DNA from: an uncultured Eubacteriales bacterium
GTDB taxonomy: Bacteria > Bacillota > Clostridia > Oscillospirales > Oscillospiraceae
Direction of reading: 5' to 3'
Length of the DNA: 52,392 nucleotides
Assembly: GCA_900544295.1 (NCBI GenBank)
Contig: UQUO01000011.1
Span: forward strand, 1 to 52,392
This document shows positions 8,238 through 17,206 of this stretch, one piece after another. The translations under genes were made by a program, and so were the position numbers. The stretch's first letter is position 1; each line of letters begins with the position of its first letter. Below the pieces are notes generated by a model, which made no database searches, had not been told where the DNA came from, and worked only from the letters and a program-made list of their open reading frames with translations.

Positions 8238-9404
8238 TCAGCTGCGCGCCAGCTCTGCGCGCAGCTCGGCGAGCGTCTTGCCTGTCTCACGGGCGATCCT
8301 CGCCAAATCCTCGTACTCGGGCTTCACCTTGCCGCCGGCGCGCTTTATTCGCACGGCGCCGTAGGGCGTCTCTATGCGCTCCTCTCGGCGCGGCAGAGTC
8401 ACGCGCTGCGGGTGATACACGCGCAGGCCCAGGCTCGGAGTGTGGCGCAGGATAAGCTGCGCAAACTCCTCCTCGCGCTCACGCGCGCAGAGGCAGCTGA
8501 GCATGACGCCTGAGCGGCCCTTCTTCATGCCTATAGCCTGGGTATACACGTCCAGCGCCCCGCGCTCGAACAGCAGCTCCTGCGTGAAGGCCAGATCTTC
8601 CGCCGTCACGTCGTCCAGATTGCAGCGCAGCTCGCTCACGGCGCGCTCAGGTGCCCTGCTCTCGCCCAGGAAGGCACGCAGGCAGTTCGCCGTGCCGGGA
8701 TATTCCCGGCTGCCCAGGCCGCATCCAACGGCCTCCAGCGTCATCTCCGGCATATGGCCGAACTCCGTGGCAAAATGCCTTATGAGCGCCGCGCCTGTGG
8801 GCGTACACATCTCGCCCTCGATGTCCCCGGCATAAGCCGGGACGCCGCGGATGAGCGCCGCCGTCGCGGGCGCAGGCACGGGCAGCTGCCCATGCGCACA
8901 CCTGACCGTGCCGTAGCCCAGTCTCACGGGCGAGACGACGACCCGCTCCGGCCCGAGCTCGCGCAGGAGCAGGCTCGCCCCCGCTATGTCCGCCACAGCG
9001 TCCAGAGAACCCACCTCGTGGAAGTGTACCTCCCCCGGCTCGCAGCCGTGGGCCTCGCCCTCTGCGCGCGCTATGAGGCCGTAGACAGCCCTCACGTCCT
9101 CCCTGACGGCCTCCGGCAGCTCCAGTGCGTCTATAAGCTCCAACATGTCTGCAAGGCTCCTGTGCGAGTGACGGGCGTGGTGGGCGTCAGGCTCCGCCTC
9201 GTCCTCCCCGTGGACGGTCACTGAGATGTGCCGCCCGCTTATGCCGCCGCGCGTGGCCTGCTCCAGCCGGACGCGCAGGCCGGGCAGACCCAGGGCCTCC
9301 AGCCGCTCGCCTATCCGCCCGCCCTCGGGCGTGAGCGCGGAGAGCGCGGCCATCAGCATATCGCCCGAGGCGCCCATGCCGCAGTCCAGATACAATGTCC
9401 TCAT
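8238..9404 (-). CDS. larC: Nickel-pincer cofactor nickel-insertion protein LarC
   Basis: LarC inserts nickel into the pyridinium bisthiocarboxylate nucleotide, a CTP-dependent last step of nickel-pincer nucleotide synthesis. The 388 residues cover the DUF111/LarC family with its start MRTLYLDCGMGASGDM, HFHEVGSLDAVADI and CNLDDVTAEDLAF. A His-rich stretch, HHARHSHRS near residues 75-83, could bind metal. In Lactobacillus plantarum larC is split and joined by frameshifting; here it is one open frame. The first codon overlaps the larB stop (ATGA). No lactate racemase gene larA is in the window, so the enzyme that uses the cofactor is elsewhere. Confidence 0.93.
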   Translation of the reverse strand: MRTLYLDCGMGASGDMLMAALSALTPEGGRIGERLEALGLPGLRVRLEQATRGGISGRHISVTVHGEDEAEPDAHHARHSHRSLADMLELIDALELPEAVREDVRAVYGLIARAEGEAHGCEPGEVHFHEVGSLDAVADIAGASLLLRELGPERVVVSPVRLGYGTVRCAHGQLPVPAPATAALIRGVPAYAGDIEGEMCTPTGAALIRHFATEFGHMPEMTLEAVGCGLGSREYPGTANCLRAFLGESRAPERAVSELRCNLDDVTAEDLAFTQELLFERGALDVYTQAIGMKKGRSGVMLSCLCAREREEEFAQLILRHTPSLGLRVYHPQRVTLPRREERIETPYGAVRIKRAGGKVKPEYEDLARIARETGKTLAELRAELARS

Positions 9405-10159
9405 TTCTCCGCCCCCAGGTGGTTTATCATACTGGCAAGGTAGCCCGCGCCGAAGCCGTTGTCGATGTTCACGACCGAGAGCCCGCTGGCGCAGGAGTTG
9501 AGCATCGAGAGCAGGGCCGCCACGCCGCCGAAGGCCGCGCCGTAGCCCACGCTGGTCGGCACGGCGATGACAGGGCAGTCCGCAAGGCCGCCTATGACGC
9601 TCGGCAGCGCGCCCTCCATGCCCGCGACGGCGACGATGCAGCGCGCCGTCATGATGTCCTCCGCGTGGTCGAGCAGGCGGTGTATGCCCGAGACGCCTAC
9701 GTCGTAGAGCCGCTTCACGCGGTTGCCAAGCGCCTCGGCGGTGAGCGCCGCCTCCTCTGCGACGGGGATATCCGTCGTCCCGCCTGTGGCGACGAGCACC
9801 ACCCCGACGCCGTCTGGCTCCGGGTTTTCGCCTATTCTCCCCACTTTGGAGAGACTGTCGTATACAAGTGGGAATCTCTCCCCCACATACTCCGCCGCCT
9901 CCGGCGCCATGCGGGTTATGAGCACCACCCGGTCGCCGCCCGCCATAAGTGCGGCGCTGATCTTGGCTATCTGCTCCGGCGTCTTGCCCGCGCCGTAGAT
10001 CACCTCGGCCACGCCCTGGCGCATTTCGCGGTGGTGATCCACCTTGGCAAAGCCTATGTCCTCAAAGGGCGCGAGTTTGAGCTTAGTAAAAGCCTCCTCA
10101 GCACCCAGCCTGCCGCTCTCCACGGCCCGGAGTATCTCCAGCACGTCCTGCTTTTTCAC
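9401..10159 (-). CDS. larB: Pyridinium-3,5-biscarboxylic acid mononucleotide synthase LarB
   Basis: LarB carboxylates and hydrolyses nicotinic acid adenine dinucleotide to give the bis-carboxylated nucleotide precursor of the nickel-pincer cofactor. The 252 residues have the usual LarB layout: a short helical N-terminus and a C-terminal PurE/AIRC-like domain with VATGGTTDIPVAEEA, GVSGIHRLLDH and VAGMEGALPSVIGGL. The C-terminal NIDNGFGAGYLA is conserved in the family. It overlaps both neighbours by 4 nt, indicating coupled translation of larE, larB and larC. Confidence 0.94.
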   Translation of the reverse strand: MKKQDVLEILRAVESGRLGAEEAFTKLKLAPFEDIGFAKVDHHREMRQGVAEVIYGAGKTPEQIAKISAALMAGGDRVVLITRMAPEAAEYVGERFPLVYDSLSKVGRIGENPEPDGVGVVLVATGGTTDIPVAEEAALTAEALGNRVKRLYDVGVSGIHRLLDHAEDIMTARCIVAVAGMEGALPSVIGGLADCPVIAVPTSVGYGAAFGGVAALLSMLNSCASGLSVVNIDNGFGAGYLASMINHLGAEK

Positions 10160-10902
10160 ACTTTCCTCCCCCTCAAATCCAGCGACACGCGGCCGAAACC
10201 GCCGAGCGCTTCCAGCAGCCGCTCCCGCTCGCGCACCGCGCGCTCCAGCTGCCCTTCCGGCAGCTCCAGCCTCGCGCCGCCCTCCTCCAGCCTTACGCGC
10301 AGGTCGGCATAGCCCAGGGCGCGCAGGCGCGCCTCGGCCTCGTCGATGCGGCGCAGGGCTTCCGGCTCAATCCTCCGGCCCGCGGGTATGCGCGTGGCAA
10401 GGCAGGCGTAGGAGGGCTTGTCGTGCGTGAAAAGCCCCGCTTCGCGCGAGAGGCGGCGCACCTCCGCCTTCGTCACGCCGCAGTCGCGCAAAGGCGAGAG
10501 GACGCCGAGCTCCGCAAGCGCGCGCGTCCCGGGCCTGTCACCCGGGTCGTCGGAGGCGTTGGTGCCGTCCAGCAGCTCTGTATAGCCGTCGGACGCCGCC
10601 CGCTCCGCGAGAAGCGAGAACAGCGTCCGTTTGCAGTAATAACAGCGTTCCGGCGGGTTTTCCGCCACGGTGTCTGCGGCGAGGATGTCCGCCTCTATGA
10701 CGACGAGCTCCACGCCGAGCTCCCGCGCCAGCCGGCTCGCGTCCGCAAGCTCAAATTCCGGCTGGAACTGCGTTTTTATGTAGTACGGCCTCACATCCGC
10801 GCCCAGGCTCAGGCCCGCGTACAGCAAATAGGCCGAGTCCGTGCCGCCGGAGAAGCCGAGCGCGGTTCTTGGATGCCGCGCGAAAAAATCCTCAAGCGTC
10901 AT
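10156..10902 (-). CDS. larE: ATP-dependent sulfur transferase LarE, three-cysteine type
   Basis: LarE adenylates the carboxylates of the LarB product and installs sulfur. The PP-loop is SGGTDS at residues 18-23. Cys167 in SYACLATR corresponds to the sulfur-donating Cys of L. plantarum LarE. A further pair, Cys87 and Cys90 in RCYYCK, resembles LarE proteins reported to hold a [4Fe-4S] cluster and work catalytically; applying that here is inference. The frame is open upstream, but the ATG at 10902 follows the J-protein stop by 2 nt and gives 248 residues, close to the normal length. It overlaps larB by 4 nt. Confidence 0.92.
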   Translation of the reverse strand: MTLEDFFARHPRTALGFSGGTDSAYLLYAGLSLGADVRPYYIKTQFQPEFELADASRLARELGVELVVIEADILAADTVAENPPERCYYCKRTLFSLLAERAASDGYTELLDGTNASDDPGDRPGTRALAELGVLSPLRDCGVTKAEVRRLSREAGLFTHDKPSYACLATRIPAGRRIEPEALRRIDEAEARLRALGYADLRVRLEEGGARLELPEGQLERAVRERERLLEALGGFGRVSLDLRGRKV

Positions 10903-10904
10903 AT

Positions 10905-11603
10905 TCAGCACCTGCAAAAGCAGAACCTCAGCAAAAACTGCGCCGCGCACAGGCCGAGGCAGAGCTTGTTCGGCGTCATCCAGTCCCCGGCGGGGAAGCC
11001 GGAGCTGAAGTTCGTATACACCGTGCCGCCGTGCTGCAGCTCGTCCAGGAAGCGGCGGTATTCCTCGTTGTCGGGCTCCAGCTGGACGGCGCGCTGGGCA
11101 AATTCCATGGCGGTTATCTTGTTGCCCAGGCCGGAATTGGCGATTCCCGCGAGGAAGTACCAGCGCGCGTCGCGCTCCGCGGCGGGAACGGAGGAGAGCA
11201 CGGTCATGGCCTCCTGAAAATGCCGCGCGCGGATGTAGTTTTCGGCGGCGCGGTACTCGTTGCGCTCCTGATACTGCGACCCTCCGCCGGAATATCCCCA
11301 GTCGCTCTGCTGCTGCCAGCCGCCCCAGGCGCCCCAGGGGTCCCACTGCTGCTGGCCGCCGTAGCTCTGCTGCTGGCCGCCGTAGCCATAGCCGTAGCCT
11401 CCGCCGGTGCTGTACCTGTCGGCCTGGCCGCTCTTTATCGCGTCGTAGGCCGCGTTTATCTCGTTCATCTTTTCCGCAGCGGCCTTGTTGCCCGGGTTGC
11501 GGTCCGGGTGGTACTTCTTGGCCAGGGTACGGTATGCGGTTTTTATCTCCTCGTCGCTGGCATCCCTTGAGACGCCCAGGACCTCGTATGGGTCACGATT
11601 CAA
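10905..11603 (-). CDS. J-domain protein with Gly/Gln/Tyr-rich linker
   Basis: An N-terminal J-domain (about residues 4-60, DPYEVLGV and HPD at 32-34) should stimulate a DnaK-type chaperone. It is followed by a low-complexity linker rich in Gly, Gln, Tyr and Trp (about 62-108), a TPR-like helical part, and a short Cys-rich hydrophobic end. The zinc-finger and substrate domains of classical DnaJ are absent. I choose the TTG start at 11603: it overlaps the upstream stop codon (TTGA) and has GGGAGG 7 nt ahead. It stands 2 nt before larE, so it may serve the Lar enzymes or the DUF5685 protein; that is inference. Confidence 0.85.
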   Translation of the reverse strand: MNRDPYEVLGVSRDASDEEIKTAYRTLAKKYHPDRNPGNKAAAEKMNEINAAYDAIKSGQADRYSTGGGYGYGYGGQQQSYGGQQQWDPWGAWGGWQQQSDWGYSGGGSQYQERNEYRAAENYIRARHFQEAMTVLSSVPAAERDARWYFLAGIANSGLGNKITAMEFAQRAVQLEPDNEEYRRFLDELQHGGTVYTNFSSGFPAGDWMTPNKLCLGLCAAQFLLRFCFCRC

Positions 11604-12445
11604 GCGGGTCCTCCCCCTTCTTCTCCATGCCTGCGGGCCATCTCGGCGTTGTAGCGCAGCCACACGCCGGAATAGAGTATGTTTCTCATAATGTCCGCGT
11701 CCCTTACGACGGGCAGCCGCTCAAACACGGCGGCGCACTCGCCTATCAGCATGGTGAGGGTATAGCGCAGGTCGTCCTCGGTTTTCCCCTCGGCAAAGGC
11801 GGCAACGGGATTATATCGTCCCTGCGCCCTGTCTTCCTCGAGGTCGAGGACCGCGTCCATTATATATATGAATTCTCCAAGCTCCTGTCCGAAGAGGCGC
11901 AGCCGCTCGCTCCAATGCGCATCCGGCCCCTCGGCAAATATCTCGCCCATCAGCCGCCCGAAGCAGCGCGCACCGGCATCCGGGTCGGGGTCGCGCCTCG
12001 CCTCGATGGCGGAGAGCTCCTCAAGGCAGTCAGTTATAAACTTGCACTTTTCAGGGTATTTCTGCGTGACGTAAAAGTATTCCTCGCTCAGCACCCCGGC
12101 CTCGGCTCGCCGCATTAAGCGGCGCTCGTCCTTCCAGTCGTCCATGCAGTTCAGGTAGGCAAGGGCGAGGTTCATGTCCGCAGCATAGTCCGTCACCCAG
12201 CTGGAGACCCAGTCGTGAGAGCGGATGGGGTGCATGACGCAGCGGGAAGTGCCCTCCTGCTCCTCCGGATCGTACATGGAGGCGAGCAGCAGGACGAGGA
12301 AGGTCATGTCATAGGTGAGGGTCAGGCGCGAGAGCGAACCGTGCCTGCGCCGCAGGGCGTGGCAGAGCCCGCAGTAGCAGGCGCGGTACCGCGCCTCCTG
12401 CGCCTCGGTCATTATGTCTTTGTTAGCGATGACGTAGCCGAACAT
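11600..12445 (-). CDS. DUF5685 family protein
   Basis: A 281-residue protein starting MFGYV and containing YCGLC near residue 25, both typical of DUF5685. Cys23, 25, 28 and 69 could form a metal or Fe-S site. Two acidic motifs, DDWKDE (102-107) and DAVLDLEED (197-205), recall the paired Asp-rich motifs of all-helical prenyltransferases such as squalene or phytoene synthases; this resemblance is my inference. No signal peptide is seen, only one hydrophobic stretch near residue 50. Translation is coupled to the J-protein by TTGA and lies 6 nt after the zinc-ribbon membrane protein gene. The function is unknown. Confidence 0.75.
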   Translation of the reverse strand: MFGYVIANKDIMTEAQEARYRACYCGLCHALRRRHGSLSRLTLTYDMTFLVLLLASMYDPEEQEGTSRCVMHPIRSHDWVSSWVTDYAADMNLALAYLNCMDDWKDERRLMRRAEAGVLSEEYFYVTQKYPEKCKFITDCLEELSAIEARRDPDPDAGARCFGRLMGEIFAEGPDAHWSERLRLFGQELGEFIYIMDAVLDLEEDRAQGRYNPVAAFAEGKTEDDLRYTLTMLIGECAAVFERLPVVRDADIMRNILYSGVWLRYNAEMARRHGEEGGGPA

Positions 12446-12451
12446 TTTACC

Positions 12452-12856
12452 TCAGGTCTTTTTGATGAAGGAGTTTCCGCACTTGCGGCAGACTACTTTC
12501 AGCTTGCCCTTGCCCTTCGGCACGCGCAGCAGCGTGCGGCAGGAGGGGCAGCGGAAAAATTTATAATCCCGCCGCTGGGACCAGCGCTCGCGCAGGCCGC
12601 GGAAGTAGAGGCGCAGCCCCGCCGTCGCGCGCAGGTATTTCTCGTTCTCGGCCCGGCGCTTATACACCTTGCGCGAGAACATGCGGAAGTACACATAGAT
12701 CAGGCCCGCGATGGCAAGCACCCAGAGCACGCGCGCCGCGTCGCCGTGGACAAACATGCCCACGACAAGCAGCACTAATACCACAAGGGATACCGCCCTC
12801 GAAAGATTGTCGGCGCCGTTGCGCCCAGCCATGAATCTAATGAGTCTTTCCCGCAT
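12452..12856 (-). CDS. Small membrane protein with C-terminal zinc ribbon
   Basis: A 134-residue protein with two hydrophobic segments at about residues 19-37 and 41-57, forming a short hairpin in the membrane, then a basic cytoplasmic part and a zinc ribbon, CPSC plus CRKC about 20 residues apart. No known family is recognised. It is the first gene of the run leading through DUF5685, the J-protein and larEBC, with a 6-nt gap to the next gene. It might anchor a complex at the membrane, but there is no direct evidence. Confidence 0.72.
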   Translation of the reverse strand: MRERLIRFMAGRNGADNLSRAVSLVVLVLLVVGMFVHGDAARVLWVLAIAGLIYVYFRMFSRKVYKRRAENEKYLRATAGLRLYFRGLRERWSQRRDYKFFRCPSCRTLLRVPKGKGKLKVVCRKCGNSFIKKT

Positions 12857-12932
12857 TGCGTTTCACCTTTTCATTATCATGCTTCAAATAATAATGATAG
12901 CACCAGAGGCCCTGGGATTTATCAATAATCTG

Positions 12933-13994
12933 TTAATTTCCCTCGGTTTTTGTCTCGTTCTCGCAGCAATCGAGGTCGCCCACCAGCAGCTCCAGCAGGT
13001 CGCTTAGAGTGACGATACCGGTGACGCCGCCGTATTCGTCGAGCACGACGGCTATACGCAGCCTGCCTTCGCGCATGCGCTTAAACAGGACATCGGCCTT
13101 GATGCTCTCGGGGACGAAATAGGGCTCCTTCACCGCACCGGCCATAGCTGCCTGCGCGCTGCGCTCCGGCAGGGCGAAATAGTCCTTGATGTCCAGTATG
13201 CCCACGACCTTGTCTGTAGTATCCCTGCACACGGGATATAGCGAGTGCCGGGAGCTGAAAATCTCCCTCTCCCAGTCCTCGGTCGTGCCGTCGGCCCAGA
13301 GGACGCTCATCTTCGTCCGGTGGGTGGCAAACTCCTCCGCGCGCAGGTCGTCGAATTCAAAAAGGTTCTGGATAAATTCATTCTCCTGCTCGCCGATGGT
13401 GCCCTGCTGGCTGCCCGCGGTGGCCATCATGCGTATCTCCTCCTCGGAGTAGACGTCCTCCTCCTCGTCAGGGTCTACGCGCAGGAGGCGGAGCATGCCG
13501 TTCGTCGAGGCCGTCAGCAGAGAGACGATGGGCTTGAACACTATGGAAATAAACGTCACGAGCCCGGAGAGCGCCAGGGCAAGGCCTTCCGCGTTTTTCA
13601 TGGCCAGGCGCTTCGGCACTAGCTCTCCAAAAATCAGCGTGAGATACGAGAGCACCAGCGTTATCACCACAACTGAAATACTGTCCAGGACCTTGATATT
13701 GACCGTAACGCCGAGGCTGATGATCCAGTCCACGAGCGGCTCAGAGAAGTTATCGGCGGCAAACGCGCTGCCCAGGAAGCCGGAGAGCGTGATGGCGACC
13801 TGGATGGTGGCGAGAAAGCGGGCCGGCTGGTTGGTCAGGCGGGCCAGCCGGACGGCGCGGCGGTCGCCCTCCTGGGCGAGGGCGGCGATACGGGCGTCCT
13901 TTGCCGAGATAACGGCTATCTCGGCGCAGGCAAAGACGGCGTTGAGTGCAATGAGCACTACCTGGAGTACAAGCTGCCATGCGATTGTCGTCAA
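12933..13994 (-). CDS. CorC/HlyC-type CNNM membrane protein, short form
   Basis: A member of the hemolysin/CorC (CNNM) group linked to magnesium or cobalt transport. An N-terminal DUF21 membrane domain (about residues 1-185) has ACAEIAVISAKDARI and FGELVPKRLA, and a CBS pair follows (about 205-340). The protein ends at residue 353, soon after the second CBS motif LSDLLELLVGD. The usual C-terminal CorC_HlyC domain of roughly 80 residues is absent, and no further coding is seen beyond the stop. The start is a TTG with GGGAGG 8 nt ahead. Confidence 0.87.
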   Translation of the reverse strand: MTTIAWQLVLQVVLIALNAVFACAEIAVISAKDARIAALAQEGDRRAVRLARLTNQPARFLATIQVAITLSGFLGSAFAADNFSEPLVDWIISLGVTVNIKVLDSISVVVITLVLSYLTLIFGELVPKRLAMKNAEGLALALSGLVTFISIVFKPIVSLLTASTNGMLRLLRVDPDEEEDVYSEEEIRMMATAGSQQGTIGEQENEFIQNLFEFDDLRAEEFATHRTKMSVLWADGTTEDWEREIFSSRHSLYPVCRDTTDKVVGILDIKDYFALPERSAQAAMAGAVKEPYFVPESIKADVLFKRMREGRLRIAVVLDEYGGVTGIVTLSDLLELLVGDLDCCENETKTEGN

Positions 13995-14145
13995 GGATCA
14001 AACCTCCCGAATAAAATGCGTCCGCGCCCTCCGCCGGCGGCGGAAGGCGTGAACGCTCGATTACGAATATTGAGCTGTACAGCCGGCCTCAGCGCCGGCG
14101 GCGCTTTCATCAACCATAGTCAAGGTCAAATACTCCTTTTGAGAT

Positions 14146-14174
14146 ATTACACCACAATTTCGGCCCCCCGTCAA
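14146..14174 (-). promoter_or_regulatory. Promoter for the CorC-type gene
   Basis: On the minus strand TTGACG (14169-14174) and TGTAAT (14146-14151) are separated by 17 bp. The resulting leader of about 145 nt is GC-rich and can form several hairpins, including one of GCCGGC repeats. I looked for Mn2+ or Mg2+ riboswitch cores in it and found none. Confidence 0.55.
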
Positions 14175-14227
14175 TACGCAAGTCCCAAATCCCCGCACTC
14201 GCTGGGTACGGAGGTCTGCGGCTGTGC

Positions 14228-14258
14228 AAAAAGCCCCCGAGCCATGCTCGGGGGCTTT
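14228..14258 (-). terminator. Intrinsic terminator of the ribosomal protein cluster
   Basis: On the minus strand AAAGCCCCCGAGC, a 3-nt loop and the exact complement are followed by TTTTTG. It lies 18 nt beyond the rplQ stop codon and closes the S10-spc-alpha operon. Confidence 0.9.
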
Positions 14259-14275
14259 CACTGTTCATTTCTCGC

Positions 14276-14617
14276 TCACACGAGCTCGATGACGGCCATC
14301 TCGGCGGCGTCGCCGCGGCGGGGGCCGATACGGGTGACGCGGGTGTAGCCGCCGTTGCGGTCGGCATACTTCGCCGCGGTCTCGTTGAAGACCTTGTGCG
14401 CCACGTCCTCGCGGGTGATGAAGCTCAGGGCCTGACGGTAGGCCGCCATGTCCTTCTGCTTGCCGAGGCTTATCATTTTCTCGGCCAGCGGCTGGATCTC
14501 CTTGGCGCGGGTGAAGGTCGTCTCCATCCGGCCCTTGTCGAGGAGATCAGTCACCTGCTGACGCAGCATGGCCATGCGCGCCGCAGTCGGCTTGCCGAGT
14601 TTCCTTGTACCGGGCAT
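14276..14617 (-). CDS. rplQ: 50S ribosomal protein L17
   Basis: A 113-residue L17 beginning [15 protein letters not shown] and including [16 protein letters not shown], of normal bacterial length. L17 lies near the exit tunnel of the large subunit. It is the last gene of the cluster, 13 nt after rpoA, and an intrinsic terminator follows. In many Clostridia ECF transporter genes and truA follow L17; here the next gene is the CorC-type one, so synteny ends at this point. Confidence 0.97.
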   Translation of the reverse strand: MPGTRKLGKPTAARMAMLRQQVTDLLDKGRMETTFTRAKEIQPLAEKMISLGKQKDMAAYRQALSFITREDVAHKVFNETAAKYADRNGGYTRVTRIGPRRGDAAEMAVIELV

Positions 14618-14630
14618 TGTGGTTTCCTCC

Positions 14631-15581
14631 TTACTGGTTGTCGTCGCTGGCCAGGCTCAGTCCCATCATGGCGAGCTTGTGCTCGACCTCTTCCAGGGAC
14701 TTCCGGCCCAGATTGCGAACCTTTATCATCTCGTCCTGAGTCTTGCTGATAAGGTCCTCGACAGTGTTGATGTTGGCGCGCTTGAGGCAGTTGAAGCTGC
14801 GGACCGAGAGGTCCAGCTCTTCAATGGTCATTTCGAGCACCTTGTCCCGCTGGGTCTCGACCTTCTCGACGACCGTGGAGCGGCTGCCGATGCTGTCAGA
14901 GAGGTCGGTGAACAGCGTGAAGTGGTCCACCAGGATCTTCGCGCCCAGCGACACGGCGTCGCGCGGGGATATGGTCCTGTCTGTCCAGACCTCAAGAGTC
15001 AGCTTGTCAAAGTCCGTCTGGTTGCCGACACGGGTGTTCTCCACGGCGTAGTTGACCTTCAGAACGGGCGTATAGATAGAGTCCACGGGAATGGTGCCTA
15101 TTATCTGCTGCGGATTCTTGTTCTTGTCCGCCGGGACGTAGCCTCTGCCGTGGTCAAGGGTCAGCTCCATGGACAGCGAAGCGTCGGGGCCCAGAGTCGC
15201 GATGTGCAGCTCAGGGTTCAGGATCTCGACCTCGCCGTCGGCCTTGATGTCGCCCGCCGTGACTTCGCCCTCGCCCGAGGCCTCGATGTACACCGTCTTC
15301 GGCTCATCGCTGTGCAGCCGGGCAATTATGCGCTTGATGTTGAGGACGATCTCGGTGACGTCCTCCTTCACGCCGGGTATTGCGGAAAACTCATGCTGGA
15401 TGCCGGATATCCTGATAGACGTCACTGCCGTGCCGGGCAGCGAGGACAGGAGCACCCGACGGAGAGAGTTGCCCAAAGTCGTGCCGTAGCCGCGCTCCAA
15501 AGGCTCGATAACATACTTGCCGTAAGAATCGTCCGTCGGAGTTTCGATGCACTCGATACGCGGCTTTTCTATTTCAATCAT
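14631..15581 (-). CDS. rpoA: DNA-directed RNA polymerase subunit alpha
   Basis: The 316 residues contain both normal domains: the N-terminal dimerisation domain ([17 protein letters not shown], near residues 29-45) and the C-terminal domain with helix-hairpin-helix motifs ([27 protein letters not shown]), which contacts UP elements and activators. It lies between rpsD and rplQ as in other Firmicutes. An 80-nt gap to rpsD contains a G-rich stretch but no clear terminator. Confidence 0.98.
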   Translation of the reverse strand: MIEIEKPRIECIETPTDDSYGKYVIEPLERGYGTTLGNSLRRVLLSSLPGTAVTSIRISGIQHEFSAIPGVKEDVTEIVLNIKRIIARLHSDEPKTVYIEASGEGEVTAGDIKADGEVEILNPELHIATLGPDASLSMELTLDHGRGYVPADKNKNPQQIIGTIPVDSIYTPVLKVNYAVENTRVGNQTDFDKLTLEVWTDRTISPRDAVSLGAKILVDHFTLFTDLSDSIGSRSTVVEKVETQRDKVLEMTIEELDLSVRSFNCLKRANINTVEDLISKTQDEMIKVRNLGRKSLEEVEHKLAMMGLSLASDDNQ

Positions 15582-15661
15582 TTGCGAACTAACCCTCCTT
15601 TAAAATTTGCGCCATTGGGGGGCGCGCGCGTTGTTCAGCTTTCCAATCGAGGGTTTTTTTA

Positions 15662-16288
15662 TCACTTGGAATAGAGCTCGACGATGAGGTGCTCCTCTAT
15701 CGGCAGGTCTATGTCCTCACGGGCGGGGACAGCAGTCACCTTTGCGATCATGTTGGCGGCATCATACTCAAGCCACTTCGGGGGCTGACGGAAGGCGTTG
15801 GCCTCCACGTTGGCCTTTATCTTTTCGAGGCTGCGGCTGCGCTCACGCAGGGAGACGACCATGCCAGGCTTCACCTGGAAGCTGGGGATGTTGACCTTGC
15901 GGCCGTTCACGGTGAAGTGACCGTGATTGACCAGCTGGCGGGCCTCCGCGCGGCTCATCGCAAAGCCGAGACGGTAGACCACGTTGTCCAGACGGCTCTC
16001 GCAGATGGCGAGCAGATTCTCGCCGGTCTGGCCGGGACGGCGCTCGGCCATGTCGAAGTAGCTCCTGAACTGGCTCTCCAGCAGGCCGTAGTACCTCTTG
16101 GCCTTCTGCTTCTCACGCATCTGCTGGCCGTACTCGGAGGTCTTGCTCCTGCCCTGGCCGTGCTGTCCGGGAGGATAGGGGCGGTTCTCCATTGCGCACT
16201 TCTGAGTGTAGCACCTGTCGCCCTTGAGGAAGAGCTTCTGGCCCTCCCTGCGGCACTGGCGGCAGACTGCGTCGGTATATCTAGCCAT
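15662..16288 (-). CDS. rpsD: 30S ribosomal protein S4, zinc-binding form
   Basis: A 208-residue S4, which nucleates small-subunit assembly. The N-terminus keeps CRQC and CYTQKC (Cys 9, 12, 26 and 31), the four-cysteine zinc form. The S4 RNA-binding domain is seen at [17 protein letters not shown]. Many low-GC Firmicutes encode S4 away from the alpha operon under autoregulation; here it stands between rpsK and rpoA. Confidence 0.97.
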   Translation of the reverse strand: MARYTDAVCRQCRREGQKLFLKGDRCYTQKCAMENRPYPPGQHGQGRSKTSEYGQQMREKQKAKRYYGLLESQFRSYFDMAERRPGQTGENLLAICESRLDNVVYRLGFAMSRAEARQLVNHGHFTVNGRKVNIPSFQVKPGMVVSLRERSRSLEKIKANVEANAFRQPPKWLEYDAANMIAKVTAVPAREDIDLPIEEHLIVELYSK

Positions 16289-16307
16289 TTCTTCTTACCT
16301 CCCCTGA

Positions 16308-16703
16308 TTACACGCGGCGGCGCTTCGGCGGACGGCAGCCGTTGTGCGGGATGGGCGTGACGTCCTTTATCATCGTAACCTCAAGACCGGCGGTCTGGAG
16401 GGCGCGGATAGCCGCCTCACGGCCCGAGCCGGGGCCCTTGACGAAAACCTCGACGGTCTTAAGGCCGTGCTCCATGGCAGCCTTCGCAGCAGTCTCGGCC
16501 GCGGTCTGAGCCGCGAACGGGGTGCTCTTCTTGCTGCCGCGGAAGCCCATGCCGCCCGCGGAGGCCCAGGAAATGGCGTTGCCGTTGGTGTCGGTTATCG
16601 TGACCATGGTGTTGTTGAAAGAAGAGCTGATATGCACGGCTCCACGTTCAATGTTCTTCCGCTCTCTGCGGCGAGTGCGGACCTTCTTCTTGGGTGCTGC
16701 CAT
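16308..16703 (-). CDS. rpsK: 30S ribosomal protein S11
   Basis: A 131-residue S11 of the small-subunit platform. Typical segments are [26 protein letters not shown] and the end [16 protein letters not shown]. It lies 14 nt after rpsM, in normal order. Confidence 0.97.
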   Translation of the reverse strand: MAAPKKKVRTRRRERKNIERGAVHISSSFNNTMVTITDTNGNAISWASAGGMGFRGSKKSTPFAAQTAAETAAKAAMEHGLKTVEVFVKGPGSGREAAIRALQTAGLEVTMIKDVTPIPHNGCRPPKRRRV

Positions 16704-16717
16704 TACATATCCCTCCC

Positions 16718-17086
16718 TTACTTCTTCTTATTGGCTATCGTGCGCTTCGGGCCCTTGCGGGTACGAGCGTTGGTCTTGCTGCGCTGGCCGCGGACGGGCA
16801 GGCCCTTCCTGTGGCGCAGGCCGCGGTAGCTGCCTATCTCGGTAAGACGCTTTATATCGAGCGCCACACTGCGGCGGAGGTCGCCCTCCACGACGTAGTG
16901 GTGGTCTATGCACTCACGTATCTTGGCCTCTTCCTCATCGGTGAGATCCTTTACGCGGGTGTCGGGGTTAATACCGGTCTGCTCAAGAATTTTCTTCGCG
17001 CTAGTCCTGCCGATACCGTAGACGTAGGTGAGGCCGATCTCTATCCTCTTGTCCTTGGGCAGGTCAACGCCGGCTATACGTGCCAT
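16718..17086 (-). CDS. rpsM: 30S ribosomal protein S13
   Basis: A 122-residue S13 of the small-subunit head, contacting tRNA and the L5 bridge. The start is placed at the ATG at 17086, giving the conserved [11 protein letters not shown]-terminus. A TTG 9 nt upstream is also in frame and is closer to the AAAGGA ribosome site, so a three-residue extension cannot be excluded. GRTSAKKIL and [14 protein letters not shown] are conserved. A 120-nt gap with GC-rich inverted repeats separates it from rpmJ. Confidence 0.96.
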   Translation of the reverse strand: MARIAGVDLPKDKRIEIGLTYVYGIGRTSAKKILEQTGINPDTRVKDLTDEEEAKIRECIDHHYVVEGDLRRSVALDIKRLTEIGSYRGLRHRKGLPVRGQRSKTNARTRKGPKRTIANKKK

Positions 17087-17206
17087 CTTTCGCAATCATT
17101 CCTTTCGATGATTTCCCCGCGCCATCAGGCGGAGGCTTGGTCCCGCCGGAGGGAACCTCCGTCCCGCGGGGGATGTGGTTGTCGCTGGTTATTGTGTTTT
17201 GGGGTC

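Noticed and set aside
8238..9404. Programmed frameshift in larC
   Set aside because: The gene is one continuous frame of full length, so no shift is needed.
13995..14145. Mn2+ or Mg2+ riboswitch before the CorC-type gene
   Set aside because: The leader is structured, but I could not recognise the conserved cores of the yybP-ykoY or M-box classes.
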